Assembly (NCBI GenBank): GCA_046723735.1
Contig: JBKOVB010000130.1
Coordinates: 1-38,363, forward strand
From: RYN-111 sp046723735
Lineage (GTDB): Bacteria > Actinomycetota > Actinomycetes > Mycobacteriales > SCTD01
DNA length: 38,363 nucleotides
Direction of reading: 5' to 3'
Shown here: positions 23,420 to 30,552 of the stretch, in pieces
Numbering within the stretch: position 1 is the first letter of the stretch
Layout of the letters: each line of letters begins with the position of its first letter
The notes under the pieces: model-generated
Database searches by the model: none
Seen by the model: the letters and a program-made list of their open reading frames with translations, nothing else
What the model was told of the DNA's origin: nothing
Position numbers and translations under genes: made by a program

Positions 23420-24538
23420 TCACAGCGGCACGCGCACGACCAGGTCCTTGCGGCTGCCGCAGGCGCCGCGGCCGTCGCAGTTGCTGGTGGTGAGCCACAG
23501 CGCGTGCCCGCCCGGCTCCAGCATCGCGGTGCGGATCCGGCCGTACGTGCCGCGGTACCGCGCGACGGGGGTGCCCACGTCGGTGCCCGTCACGGGGACC
23601 TCCCAGAGCCGCTCGCCGCGCAGCGCGGCCACGTGCAGCTCGCCTCCGCCGTACGCGAGCCCCGAGGGCGACGCCTGGTCCGTGCGCCACACGACCTTGG
23701 GGGCGACGAACCGGCCGCCGCCCGTGCCCGCGCCCTCCACCGCCGGCCAGCCGTAGTTGCCGCCTCGGGTGATGAGGTTGACCTCGTCCCACCGGTTCTG
23801 GCCGAACTCGGTGGCCCACAGGCGCCCCTGCGGGTCGAAGGCGAGGCCCTGGACGTTGCGGTGGCCCATCGACCACACGGCGTTGCCGAAGGGGTTGCCC
23901 GGGGCGGCCCCGCCGTCAGGTCGGAGCCGCAGGATCTTGCCGCCGAGCGACTCCTTGCTCTGCGCGCGGCTCGGCTCTGCGGCGTCGCCCGTGCCGACGT
24001 AGAGCATCCCGTCGGGGCCGAACGCGAGGCGACCTCCGTCGTGGTTGGCGGCCTTCGGGATGCCGCTCAGCAGCACCTGCCGTCGCCCGGGCGTGTCGAG
24101 GTGGAACCGCACGACGCGGTTGTCGTCTGCCGCCGTGAAGTACGCGTAGACCCACCGGTCGGTGGTGTAGCTCGGCGACACGGCCAGCCCCATCAGGCCG
24201 CCTTCGCCACCGGGCACGACACCAGGCACGGTCGCGACGACCGAGCGGGCGCCGGAGGGCTGCACGCGGTGGATCCGTGCCGTGACCCGCTCGCTGACGA
24301 GGGCGCTCCCGTCTGGCAGGAACGCCAGTCCCCACGGCACCTCGAGCCCCGACGTGAGGACCTTCGCGGTCACCGCCCGCGCCTGGGGCGACGCCGAGAC
24401 CGTCGCCGGCGTCGTGGTGCGAACGGCCAGCGTGGGGCTCGCGCTGGTCGGTGAGGAGGAGGTCGGCGGGGACCCCGAGTCGTCGGAGCAGGCCGCCAGA
24501 CCGGCCACGAGCAGCAGGGCGAGCGCGCGTGATCTCAT
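23420..24538 (-). CDS. PQQ-type glucose/sorbosone dehydrogenase-like lipoprotein
   Basis: The 372-residue protein starts with a lipoprotein signal peptide (MRSRALALLLVAGLAAC, lipobox LAAC at C17) and a Ser/Thr/Pro-rich linker. The six-bladed propeller of the soluble glucose dehydrogenase family follows: VPWGLAFLPDG, GGEGGLMGLAVSP, KAANHDGGRLAFGPDGMLYVGTGD, GHRNVQGLAFDPQGRLWATEFG and GGNYGWP. The His in ANHDGGRL is the expected catalytic base. It would oxidise an aldose on the outer membrane face if PQQ is available, but many homologues have unknown substrates. ATG 24538 has GGAGG seven bases upstream. It follows the sigma/anti-sigma-like gene by 43 bases. Confidence 0.86.
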   Translation of the reverse strand: MRSRALALLLVAGLAACSDDSGSPPTSSSPTSASPTLAVRTTTPATVSASPQARAVTAKVLTSGLEVPWGLAFLPDGSALVSERVTARIHRVQPSGARSVVATVPGVVPGGEGGLMGLAVSPSYTTDRWVYAYFTAADDNRVVRFHLDTPGRRQVLLSGIPKAANHDGGRLAFGPDGMLYVGTGDAAEPSRAQSKESLGGKILRLRPDGGAAPGNPFGNAVWSMGHRNVQGLAFDPQGRLWATEFGQNRWDEVNLITRGGNYGWPAVEGAGTGGGRFVAPKVVWRTDQASPSGLAYGGGELHVAALRGERLWEVPVTGTDVGTPVARYRGTYGRIRTAMLEPGGHALWLTTSNCDGRGACGSRKDLVVRVPL

Positions 24539-24581
24539 CCGACGACCTCCGCCCACAGCATGGCCCAGGGACGCAGGAGGG

Positions 24582-25904
24582 TCAGGTCGCCTCGAACGTG
24601 GCCGTCGTCTGCTGCGTGCCGTCACTGGCCCGCACGGTGTGCGGACCGGTCGGGTTGGGGTTGCCGAGGGTGGAGTCGTGCGCCTGGATCGTGGTCGTGA
24701 ACGTCCCCGCGGCATCGGTGACGGCGGTGTTGGTGTCGCCCGCCGAGAGGCCGCTCGCGTTCATGTACTGCACGGTGACGCGTGTGAACGGCTTCCACCC
24801 CGAGCCCGTCACCGTGATCGGCGAGTCGGCGGGCCCGCTCGTGGGGTCGAGCTGCAGGACCGGCTCCTGCACCGGCTCGGTGGCGCTGGGGGTCGGAGAG
24901 GGCTCCTGCGTCGGGGGCGGTGTGGGGCTTGGCGTGATGAAGAAGACCCGCGGGCTGGGTGAGACCGGGGCGATGGGAGGCGGCACCGTCTGGGCCGGCC
25001 CGACGCTGATGACCGGCGCGGCCGTGACGAGGGGTGCCGTCGCGGCGGCGGTCTTCGGTCCCGAGTTGCCTCGGCTCGTGAGGACCCCGAGGCCGATGCC
25101 GGCGGCGAGCGCCAGGACGACGCCGAGGGCCATCAGCGAGAGCGAGTACCTGCGGTGCGGCTCCTCCTCCTCCCACTCGTCGGTGACGGGTACGGCGGCG
25201 GGCAGGAGCGCCCGGGCGCGCGCCTCGACCACGGCGAGCAGCTGCTCGCGCTCCGCGTCGGGGAGGGCGACGACCGTGAGCCCTGTGAGCAGCCGACGTA
25301 CGCGCTCCTGCGCGTCCACCACCGTGGCGCACCGGTCGCACGATTCAGCGTGCCGGCGGGCGCTGGTCTCGCGCGCCGCCTGCTGGCCGCCCTCGGCCAG
25401 GCGGGTCAGGGAGGACAGGGGCACGTGGTCCGGGATGCGGGGTGCGGGCGTGCCCGTCAGGCCGGGCAGCAGGTTCAGCCGGGCCGCGCCCAGCGTCTCC
25501 GTCGCGGCCGTGAGGTCCAGCCCCAGGGCTGTCGCGACCGAGCTCATCGGCAGGTCGTAGGAGTCGCGCAGCAGCAACGGGGTCCGTTCCCGCTCCGGGC
25601 GGGAGTCGAGCGCCTCGGCGAGGCGAACCTGGTTGCCGTCACCACCCAGCACGCCGCCGCCGACCGGCACGGTGTCGTCCCCGCCGGCGGCGTGCCTTCC
25701 CAGCACGCGGGCCCGGGCGAACAGCCAGCCGACCGGCTCTTCCGCGTCCGACCGCCCGCGGTAGACCGCGTCCACGAGCTCGAGCGACGCGGTCTCGACG
25801 ACGTGCACCGCCGCCGGCGGGCTGCAGCCCATCCGACGCACCGCGTCGTGCAGGCGGTCCGCGTGCACGCGCACCACGGCCAGCACGTCGTCGGCGGTCA
25901 GCAC
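24582..25904 (-). CDS. Sigma-factor-like / zinc-finger anti-sigma-like fusion membrane protein
   Basis: The 440-residue protein has an N-terminal half resembling an ECF sigma factor: a region-2-like helical part (about 8-70, LELVDAVYRG...EPVGWLFARARVLGRHA) and a region-4-like helix-turn-helix (about 92-148, RTPLLLRDSYDLPMSSVATALGLDLTAA). A zf-HC2-like motif follows (H185-x3-C189-x2-C192, RHAESCDRC), then a single membrane helix (about 253-276), a Pro/Thr-rich linker and a C-terminal Ig/TIG-like extracytoplasmic domain (about 355-440). Normally sigma and anti-sigma are separate proteins. GTG 25904 is preceded by TACAGT at six bases. The sugar dehydrogenase follows in the same unit. Confidence 0.7.
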   Translation of the reverse strand: MLTADDVLAVVRVHADRLHDAVRRMGCSPPAAVHVVETASLELVDAVYRGRSDAEEPVGWLFARARVLGRHAAGGDDTVPVGGGVLGGDGNQVRLAEALDSRPERERTPLLLRDSYDLPMSSVATALGLDLTAATETLGAARLNLLPGLTGTPAPRIPDHVPLSSLTRLAEGGQQAARETSARRHAESCDRCATVVDAQERVRRLLTGLTVVALPDAEREQLLAVVEARARALLPAAVPVTDEWEEEEPHRRYSLSLMALGVVLALAAGIGLGVLTSRGNSGPKTAAATAPLVTAAPVISVGPAQTVPPPIAPVSPSPRVFFITPSPTPPPTQEPSPTPSATEPVQEPVLQLDPTSGPADSPITVTGSGWKPFTRVTVQYMNASGLSAGDTNTAVTDAAGTFTTTIQAHDSTLGNPNPTGPHTVRASDGTQQTTATFEAT

Positions 25905-25910
25905 CGGCTC

Positions 25911-25916
25911 ACTGTA
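25911..25916 (-). promoter_or_regulatory. -10 element of a leaderless-type promoter (sigma/anti-sigma-like gene)
   Basis: On the minus strand TACAGT is six bases (GAGCCG) before the GTG at 25904. The 50-base divergent region also holds the promoter of the threonine aldolase gene. Confidence 0.5.
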
Positions 25917-25942
25917 GGGCGTGCGGCGACCCACCCCGGGCA

Positions 25943-25948
25943 TACGGT
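25943..25948 (+). promoter_or_regulatory. -10 element of a leaderless-type promoter (threonine aldolase)
   Basis: TACGGT is six bases (GAGCAG) before the GTG at 25955, with no ribosome site. Confidence 0.5.
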
Positions 25949-25954
25949 GAGCAG

Positions 25955-26941
25955 GTGATCGTCGACCTGCGCAGCGACACCCTGACCAAGCCCACCGAGG
26001 GCATGCGGGCCGCGATGGCGGCCGCCGAGGTGGGCGACGACGTGTACGGCGAGGACCCCAGCGTCAACGCGCTCGAGGAGGAGGTCGCGGGACTGCTGGG
26101 CCACGAGGCCGCTGTCTTCGTGCCGACCGGGACCATGGGCAACCAGATCTGCCTGCGCCTGCTGGTTCCCTCCGCCGGGGAGCTGGTGTGCGACGCCGAC
26201 GCGCACGTCGTCACCTACGAGGGCGGCGGCGCGGCACAGCACGGCGGCATCCAGACCCGAACCGTGCTCGGCGGGCTGCTCGACCCCGCCACGGTCGAGC
26301 ACGAGCTCCGCCCGCCGGGCTGGAACACCGTTCCCACCAGCGCGGTGAGCGTCGAGCAGACCCACAACCGGGCCGGTGGGGCGGTGCACCCGCTTGAGGT
26401 GCTGCAGCAGCTGCGCGAGGTGGTTCGCGCGCACGGCGTGGCCCTGCACTGCGACGGAGCCCGGATCTGGAACGCGCACGTCGCGACCGGCGTGCCTCTG
26501 GACGTGTACGGCGGGCTGTTCGACAGCCTCTCGGTGTGCCTGTCCAAGGGGCTCGGCGCCCCGGTCGGCTCGCTCGTGGTGACCTCGCGCGAGCTCGCCC
26601 AGGAGGCGCGCGTGTTCCGGCGGCGCCTCGGGGGTGGCATGCGCCAGGCCGGCGTGCTGGCCGCTGCGGGTCGCTACGCCCTGGCGCACCACCTCGAGCG
26701 GCTTGCCGACGACCACGCCCGCGCCGCGCTGCTCGGCGACAAGCTCGGCGTGCCCACGCAGACGAACATCGTGCCGCTCGTCGTACCGGACGCCCGTGCG
26801 TTCGCGGCCGCCGCGAAGGACCTGGGCGTGCTGGTGGGCGTGGTCGGCCCCACCCGGGTCCGGCTCGTGACGCACCTCGACGTCGACGACGCGGGCGTGC
26901 AGCACGCCGCGGACGTGCTCGCCGGGCTGCTGGGGGCCTAG
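25955..26941 (+). CDS. ltaE: Low-specificity L-threonine aldolase-like PLP enzyme
   Basis: The 328-residue fold-type-I PLP enzyme cleaves threonine or allo-threonine to glycine and acetaldehyde. It begins VDLRSDTLTKPTEGMRAAM and has DDVYGEDP, FVPTGTMGNQ, HCDGAR (D167) and the PLP-binding Lys in SVCLSKGLGAPVGS (K198), with QAGVLAAAGRYAL downstream. The length is typical of LtaE. The GTG start places MIVDLRSDT at the N-terminus as in homologues. The stop shares CTAG with the stop of the convergent DAHP synthase gene (26938-26941). Confidence 0.9.
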   Translation: MIVDLRSDTLTKPTEGMRAAMAAAEVGDDVYGEDPSVNALEEEVAGLLGHEAAVFVPTGTMGNQICLRLLVPSAGELVCDADAHVVTYEGGGAAQHGGIQTRTVLGGLLDPATVEHELRPPGWNTVPTSAVSVEQTHNRAGGAVHPLEVLQQLREVVRAHGVALHCDGARIWNAHVATGVPLDVYGGLFDSLSVCLSKGLGAPVGSLVVTSRELAQEARVFRRRLGGGMRQAGVLAAAGRYALAHHLERLADDHARAALLGDKLGVPTQTNIVPLVVPDARAFAAAAKDLGVLVGVVGPTRVRLVTHLDVDDAGVQHAADVLAGLLGA

Positions 26942-27957
26942 GAGACCAGGCGTCGACCCACCGCGGGCGGCAGGTCGCGACAGGCGGCCGCGAGGGCGTC
27001 GAGGTCGTCGCCGAACAGCGCCTGCGGGCCGTCGCACAGGGCCGCCTGCGGGTCGGGGTGCACGTCGACGATGACGGCGTCGGCTCCCGCTGCGATGGCG
27101 GCGCGCGTGAGCGGCAGCACGAGCTCGCGCTTGCCACCGCTGTGGCTGGGGTCGATGACGATGGGCAGGTGGCTCAGGCTGTGCACCATCGGGATGGCCG
27201 CGACGTCGAGGGTGTTGCGGGTCGCGGTCTCGAAGGTCCGGATGCCGCGCTCGCAGAGCACGATGTCGAGGTTGCCGCGCTGCGCGACGTACTCCGCGGC
27301 CATCAGCCACTCCTCGTACGTCGCCGTCATGCCCCGCTTGATCATGACCGGCCTGCCGGCGCTGCCGACCGCCTGCAGCAGCGCGAAGTTCTGCATGTTG
27401 CGGGTGCCGATCTGCAGCATGTCCGCCCACTCGGCCACGAGCGGCACGTCCGCGGCGTCGACCACCTCCGTGACGATCGGCAGGCCCGTCTCTTCACGGA
27501 CCTCGGCGAGGATCCGCAGCCCCTTCTCGCCCAGCCCCTGGAAGGCGTACGGCGAGGTGCGGGGCTTGAACGCGCCGCCGCGCAGCAGCGTCGCACCAGC
27601 CCCCTTGGCCATCAGGGCGGCTTGCAGGGTCTGCTCGGGCGTCTCGACCGCGCACGGCCCGGCGATGAGGGTGAACGTGTCCGGCCCGATCGGCACGCCC
27701 GCGACCGAGACGGTGGTCGCCTCCGGGTGGTGCTCGCGGCTCACGAGCTTGTACGGCTTGGAGACGCGCACGACGTCAGCGACGCCCGGGAGGGTGAGTA
27801 GGTCGAGAGTCTGGAACGCCTGCACGTCGCCGACGAGGCCGACGATGGTCCGCTGGACCCCCCGACTGACGAACGCCGACCCGCCCGCCTGCTCGACGCG
27901 GGCGACGACGGCCTCGATCTCCTGGGCGGTGGCCCCGGGACTCATGACGACGACCAT
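26938..27957 (-). CDS. aroF: Type I-beta 3-deoxy-7-phosphoheptulonate (DAHP) synthase
   Basis: The 339-residue enzyme catalyses the same first shikimate step as the class II enzyme in this window but is unrelated to it. Residues 1 to about 65 form the ferredoxin-like regulatory domain of type I-beta enzymes (VVVMSPGATAQEIEAVVARVEQ). The barrel follows with LIAGPCAVET, FKPRTSPYAFQGLGEKGL, QIGTRNMQNF, IKRGMTATYEEWL, CERGIRTFE and IDPSHSGGKRELV. Related enzymes are inhibited by Tyr/Phe or fused to chorismate mutase; no mutase domain is present here. ATG 27957 has AAGGAG ten bases upstream. A leader ORF with Trp, Tyr and Phe codons and strong hairpins precede it. Confidence 0.93.
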   Translation of the reverse strand: MVVVMSPGATAQEIEAVVARVEQAGGSAFVSRGVQRTIVGLVGDVQAFQTLDLLTLPGVADVVRVSKPYKLVSREHHPEATTVSVAGVPIGPDTFTLIAGPCAVETPEQTLQAALMAKGAGATLLRGGAFKPRTSPYAFQGLGEKGLRILAEVREETGLPIVTEVVDAADVPLVAEWADMLQIGTRNMQNFALLQAVGSAGRPVMIKRGMTATYEEWLMAAEYVAQRGNLDIVLCERGIRTFETATRNTLDVAAIPMVHSLSHLPIVIDPSHSGGKRELVLPLTRAAIAAGADAVIVDVHPDPQAALCDGPQALFGDDLDALAAACRDLPPAVGRRLVS

Positions 27958-27982
27958 GTGCGTGCTGCTCCTTCAAACGCGA

Positions 27983-28008
27983 GAGCCCCGGGCCGGGGCC
28001 CGGGGCTC
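27983..28008 (-). terminator. GC-rich hairpin before the DAHP synthase gene (candidate attenuator terminator)
   Basis: A perfect inverted repeat (GAGCCCCGGGCC, two bases, GGCCCGGGGCTC) lies between the leader ORF stop and the ribosome site of the synthase. A short T-rich stretch (GTTTG) follows within five bases. It could terminate transcription or block translation initiation when formed. Confidence 0.6.
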
Positions 28009-28022
28009 GTGGGTCAAGTGCG

Positions 28023-28079
28023 TCAGCGGGCACCCGACCGGGAGTCCCGGTCAGGGAAGCCATACCAGCGCGCCTGCAC
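28023..28079 (-). CDS. Aromatic-residue leader peptide (attenuation) upstream of DAHP synthase
   Basis: An 18-codon ORF starts with GTG at 28079 and reads MQARWYGFPDRDSRSGAR, so Trp, Tyr and Phe codons fall within four successive codons (5, 6 and 8). It ends 65 bases before the synthase ATG. On the minus strand TACCGT lies seven bases before the GTG, so the transcript probably starts at the leader's start codon. The stem-forming sequence GACCGGG-ACT-CCCGGTC begins four codons after Tyr, and a terminator-like hairpin follows the stop. A ribosome waiting for charged aromatic tRNAs would cover the first stem. Attenuation upstream of aroF has been reported in Corynebacterium glutamicum, a relevant precedent. 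Confidence 0.65.
   Translation of the reverse strand: MQARWYGFPDRDSRSGAR
28036..28052 (-). promoter_or_regulatory. Leader hairpin 1 of the proposed aromatic attenuator
   Basis: The inverted repeat GACCGGG/CCCGGTC with a three-base loop lies inside the 3' half of the leader ORF, just downstream of the aromatic codons. Its CCCGG could alternatively pair with CCGGG of the downstream terminator arm, giving the two exclusive folds an attenuator needs. Confidence 0.5.
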
Positions 28080-28086
28080 GCCGACG

Positions 28087-28092
28087 ACGGTA
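28087..28092 (-). promoter_or_regulatory. -10 element for the leader peptide / DAHP synthase transcript
   Basis: TACCGT on the minus strand is seven bases before the leader GTG at 28079. The -35 region is not convincing. Confidence 0.45.
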
Positions 28093-28123
28093 CCCCACCC
28101 CTTCGGCGTGCTGGGGCGCGGGG

Positions 28124-28129
28124 GAGACT
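28124..28129 (+). promoter_or_regulatory. -10-like element of a leaderless-type promoter (sulfite-oxidase-like gene)
   Basis: GAGACT is seven bases before the GTG at 28137. Only the A2 and T6 positions match, so support is modest. Confidence 0.3.
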
Positions 28130-28136
28130 GGGCGCC

Positions 28137-28763
28137 GTGTCGACGCCGTCTCACCCCTTCCGGGAGTTCGAGCCGGTGCCGGGCGACCCCGGCAGACGGG
28201 TCCCACCCGGCCAGTCGGTCACCCGCGGCTGGCCGGCGCTGCACTACGGACCGGTCCCGCGCTTCAAGCCGGAGAGCTGGGACTTCCGCGTCTACGGTGC
28301 CACGGCGGGCGGTGCGACCGTCCGGTGGAGCTGGGAGCAGTTCCAGCAGCTCCCGACGACCGAGGTCGTCGCGGACTTCCACTGCGTCACGAAGTTCACG
28401 GTGCTCGACAACGTGTGGCGAGGGCTTGCGGGCGCCGCCCTGCTCGCGCTCGTCCCGCCGGCGCCGGACGTGACGCACGTGATGGTGTGGGCCGAGTACG
28501 GCTACTCGGCGAACCTGACGCTCGACGACTTCGCGGCCGAGCAGACGATGCTCGTCACCCATCGCAACGGCGAGCCGCTCACGCCCGAGCACGGGTTCCC
28601 GCTGCGGCTGGTCGTGCCCCACCTCTACGCGTGGAAGGGTCCGAAGTGGGCCCGTGGCGTCGAGTACCTCGTGGGGGACCGGCGCGGCTTCTGGGAGGAG
28701 CGCGGCTACCACAACACTGCCGACCCGTGGCGCGAGCAGCGCTACTCCTACCAGGAGGAGTAG
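28137..28763 (+). CDS. Sulfite-oxidase-like molybdopterin oxidoreductase
   Basis: The 208-residue protein matches the cytoplasmic single-domain sulfite-oxidase-like family (YuiH type). It has WPALHYGPVPRF near the N-terminus, DFRVYG, and the Mo-coordinating Cys83 in VADFHCVTKFTVLDN. VMVWAEYGYSANLTLDD, HGFPLRLVVPHLYAWKGPKW and a C-terminal FWEERGYHNTADPWREQRY follow. There is no Tat signal and no dimerisation or heme domain, so it differs from exported YedY/MsrP enzymes. The physiological substrate is unknown. GTG 28137 is divergent from the DAHP synthase leader, 57 bases apart. Confidence 0.88.
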   Translation: MSTPSHPFREFEPVPGDPGRRVPPGQSVTRGWPALHYGPVPRFKPESWDFRVYGATAGGATVRWSWEQFQQLPTTEVVADFHCVTKFTVLDNVWRGLAGAALLALVPPAPDVTHVMVWAEYGYSANLTLDDFAAEQTMLVTHRNGEPLTPEHGFPLRLVVPHLYAWKGPKWARGVEYLVGDRRGFWEERGYHNTADPWREQRYSYQEE

Positions 28764-28765
28764 CG

Positions 28766-28790
28766 AGAACCCCTGCGGCTCAAGGGTTCT
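28766..28790. terminator. Bidirectional hairpin between convergent genes
   Basis: Arms AGAACCC (28766-28772) and GGGTTCT (28784-28790) flank an 11-base loop in the 27-base gap between the sulfite-oxidase-like stop and the EamA transporter stop. It could end transcripts from both sides. Confidence 0.5.
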
Positions 28791-29666
28791 TCAGATCTCC
28801 AGCCGTTCGACCTCGCCCTCGGCCCCGCGGCGCGGTCCCACCTCCGTGAGGACCATCGCCACGAGCACGAGGGCGGCGCCCACCAGGGTGCGCGGCCCGA
28901 GCGACTCCCCGGCCAGGACGACGGCGAACAGCCCGGCGAAGACCGGTTCCATCGTCATGACCACGGCTGCCCGGGTCGGCGGCAGGTGGGCCTGCGCCCA
29001 TGTCTGCACCACGAACGCGAGGGCCGTGGCCCCGAGCGCCGTGACGGCCAGCGCCACCCAGACCGACCGGTCGGGTGGCGCCTCCACACCGCCCGGTACG
29101 GCGGCGAGCAGGCACAGGGCGGCGGTGACCACCAGCTGCACCACCGCGAGGCCGAAGGCGTCGTACGACGAGGCCCACCGGCCGAGGCCCACGATGTGCA
29201 GCGCGAAGGCGGCCGCGCACCCGAGGGTCAGCAGCTCGCCGTACCCGATGGACAGGCCGTGCAACGACAGCAGCGCCAGGCCCACCGTGGCCACGCCGAC
29301 CGCCGCCCACGCCGCGTTGGTCGGGCGCTGGCGCAGCAGCAGCGCCGCCCCGAGCGGGGTGAGCACCACGAACATGCCGGTGATGAAGCCGCTGACGGCG
29401 GCCGAGGTGTGCTGCAGGCCCCAGGTCTGCAGCAGGTAGCCAGCACCGAGGGCAAGCCCTACGACCGCGCCGGCCCGGCGCCCCGCCGGCCCGAGGTGGG
29501 CGACGGACCGGGGACGCAGCACCAGCATCGCCAGGGCTGCCAGGGCGAACCGCCAGGACAGGAAGTCGCCCACCGGCATCTTCTCGACGGCGTCCTTGAC
29601 GACGACGAAGGTGCTGCCCCAGATGGCGGTGACGCCGACCAGCGCCAGCGTGGGCCGGTCAGGCAT
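28791..29666 (-). CDS. EamA/DMT-family membrane transporter
   Basis: The 291-residue protein has about ten hydrophobic helices in two repeats typical of drug/metabolite transporters. The first repeat opens ALVGVTAIWGSTFVVVKDA, and the second ends MTMEPVFAGLFAVVLAGESLG with a following final helix. The Trp-Gly-Ser-x-Phe near the N-terminus and the MEP-x-F motif are family signatures. The substrate cannot be read from sequence; relatives export amino acids or other metabolites. The start overlaps the last eight bases of the endonuclease IV gene, so the two are cotranscribed. Confidence 0.88.
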   Translation of the reverse strand: MPDRPTLALVGVTAIWGSTFVVVKDAVEKMPVGDFLSWRFALAALAMLVLRPRSVAHLGPAGRRAGAVVGLALGAGYLLQTWGLQHTSAAVSGFITGMFVVLTPLGAALLLRQRPTNAAWAAVGVATVGLALLSLHGLSIGYGELLTLGCAAAFALHIVGLGRWASSYDAFGLAVVQLVVTAALCLLAAVPGGVEAPPDRSVWVALAVTALGATALAFVVQTWAQAHLPPTRAAVVMTMEPVFAGLFAVVLAGESLGPRTLVGAALVLVAMVLTEVGPRRGAEGEVERLEI

Positions 29667-30510
29667 CGCGCAGCGAGCGCAGCAGCTCCAGGTCGCGTCG
29701 GTGCGCAGCGGCGTCCCCGGGGGTCTCCACGACGACGGGGACGTCGCGCGTGGCCGGGTGGCGGAACAGCTCGGCGAAGGGGTCCTTGCCGATGTGGCCC
29801 AGGCCGATCGCCTCGTGGCGGTCGCGGGTGGAGCCCAAGGGGTCCTTGGAGTCGTTCGCGTGCACGAGCCGCAGGCGCCCGCGGCCGACCGTGCGCACCA
29901 GCGCGTCCAGGGTGCGCTTCATCCCGCCCGGCACCGGCAGGTCGTGACCGGCCGCGAAGGCGTGGCAGGTGTCGAGGCAGACGCCGAGCCGGGGGTGGTG
30001 GTCGAGGGCGGCGAAGTACGGTCCCAGGTCCTGGACCGTGGCCGCGAGGGCCTGGCCACCGCCCGCGGTCGGTTCGACGAGCAGCTGCGGGCCGTCGTCC
30101 GGGATCGCGTCGAGCAGCGGCAGCAGGTGCTCCCGGACCTGCCCCAGCGCGACGTCGCGGTGGGCCCCGGCGACGGCGCTGCCGGCGTGCACCACCACGC
30201 CGCGGGCGCCGAGCGCCGCTCCCCGCTGCAGGGCGTGCTGGAGCGAGGCGACCGAGTTGCGCAGCGTCGTGTCCGTGGGGGAGCCGAGGTTCACCAGGTA
30301 GGACGCGTGCACGAACGTCGGCAGGCTGTGCGCCGCGCGGAACTCCTCGTCCCGTGCCGGGTCACCGGGGGTCGTGGCCCAGCCGCGCGGGTTGCTCACG
30401 AAGACCTGCAGCGCAGCCGCCCCGACCTCCTCGGCGTAGGCCAGACCCTTGAGCAGCCCACCCGACACCGGCACGTGCGCGCCGACGGGGGAGGGCTTGC
30501 GGGGAGGCAC
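29659..30510 (-). CDS. nfo: Deoxyribonuclease IV (AP endonuclease)
   Basis: The 283-residue TIM-barrel endonuclease cuts DNA 5' to abasic sites in base excision repair. Family stretches are VGAHVPVSGGL, ALQVFVSNPRGW, FVHASYLVNLGSP, GVVVHAGS, LLVEPTAGGGQ, GVCLDTCHAFAAGHD, LRLVHANDSKDPLGSTRDRHEAIGLGHIG and VVVETPGD, which include the trinuclear zinc ligands. The GTG start has GACGCT six bases upstream and no ribosome site, fitting leaderless transcription. The kinase gene upstream ends 42 bases away. Confidence 0.92.
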   Translation of the reverse strand: MPPRKPSPVGAHVPVSGGLLKGLAYAEEVGAAALQVFVSNPRGWATTPGDPARDEEFRAAHSLPTFVHASYLVNLGSPTDTTLRNSVASLQHALQRGAALGARGVVVHAGSAVAGAHRDVALGQVREHLLPLLDAIPDDGPQLLVEPTAGGGQALAATVQDLGPYFAALDHHPRLGVCLDTCHAFAAGHDLPVPGGMKRTLDALVRTVGRGRLRLVHANDSKDPLGSTRDRHEAIGLGHIGKDPFAELFRHPATRDVPVVVETPGDAAAHRRDLELLRSLRDA

Positions 30511-30516
30511 GGCGCA

Positions 30517-30522
30517 AGCGTC
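30517..30522 (-). promoter_or_regulatory. -10-like element of a leaderless-type promoter (nfo)
   Basis: GACGCT on the minus strand is six bases (TGCGCC) before the GTG at 30510. It matches the A2 and T6 positions only. Confidence 0.35.
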
Positions 30523-30552
30523 GCAGATGCCGCGCAGCGGGTTCCAGGGGGG

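Noticed and set aside
28080..28712. Longer minus-strand frame that includes the WYGF leader
   Set aside because: The upstream part is antisense to the sulfite-oxidase-like gene; only the short ORF from GTG 28079 has a fitting promoter and position.
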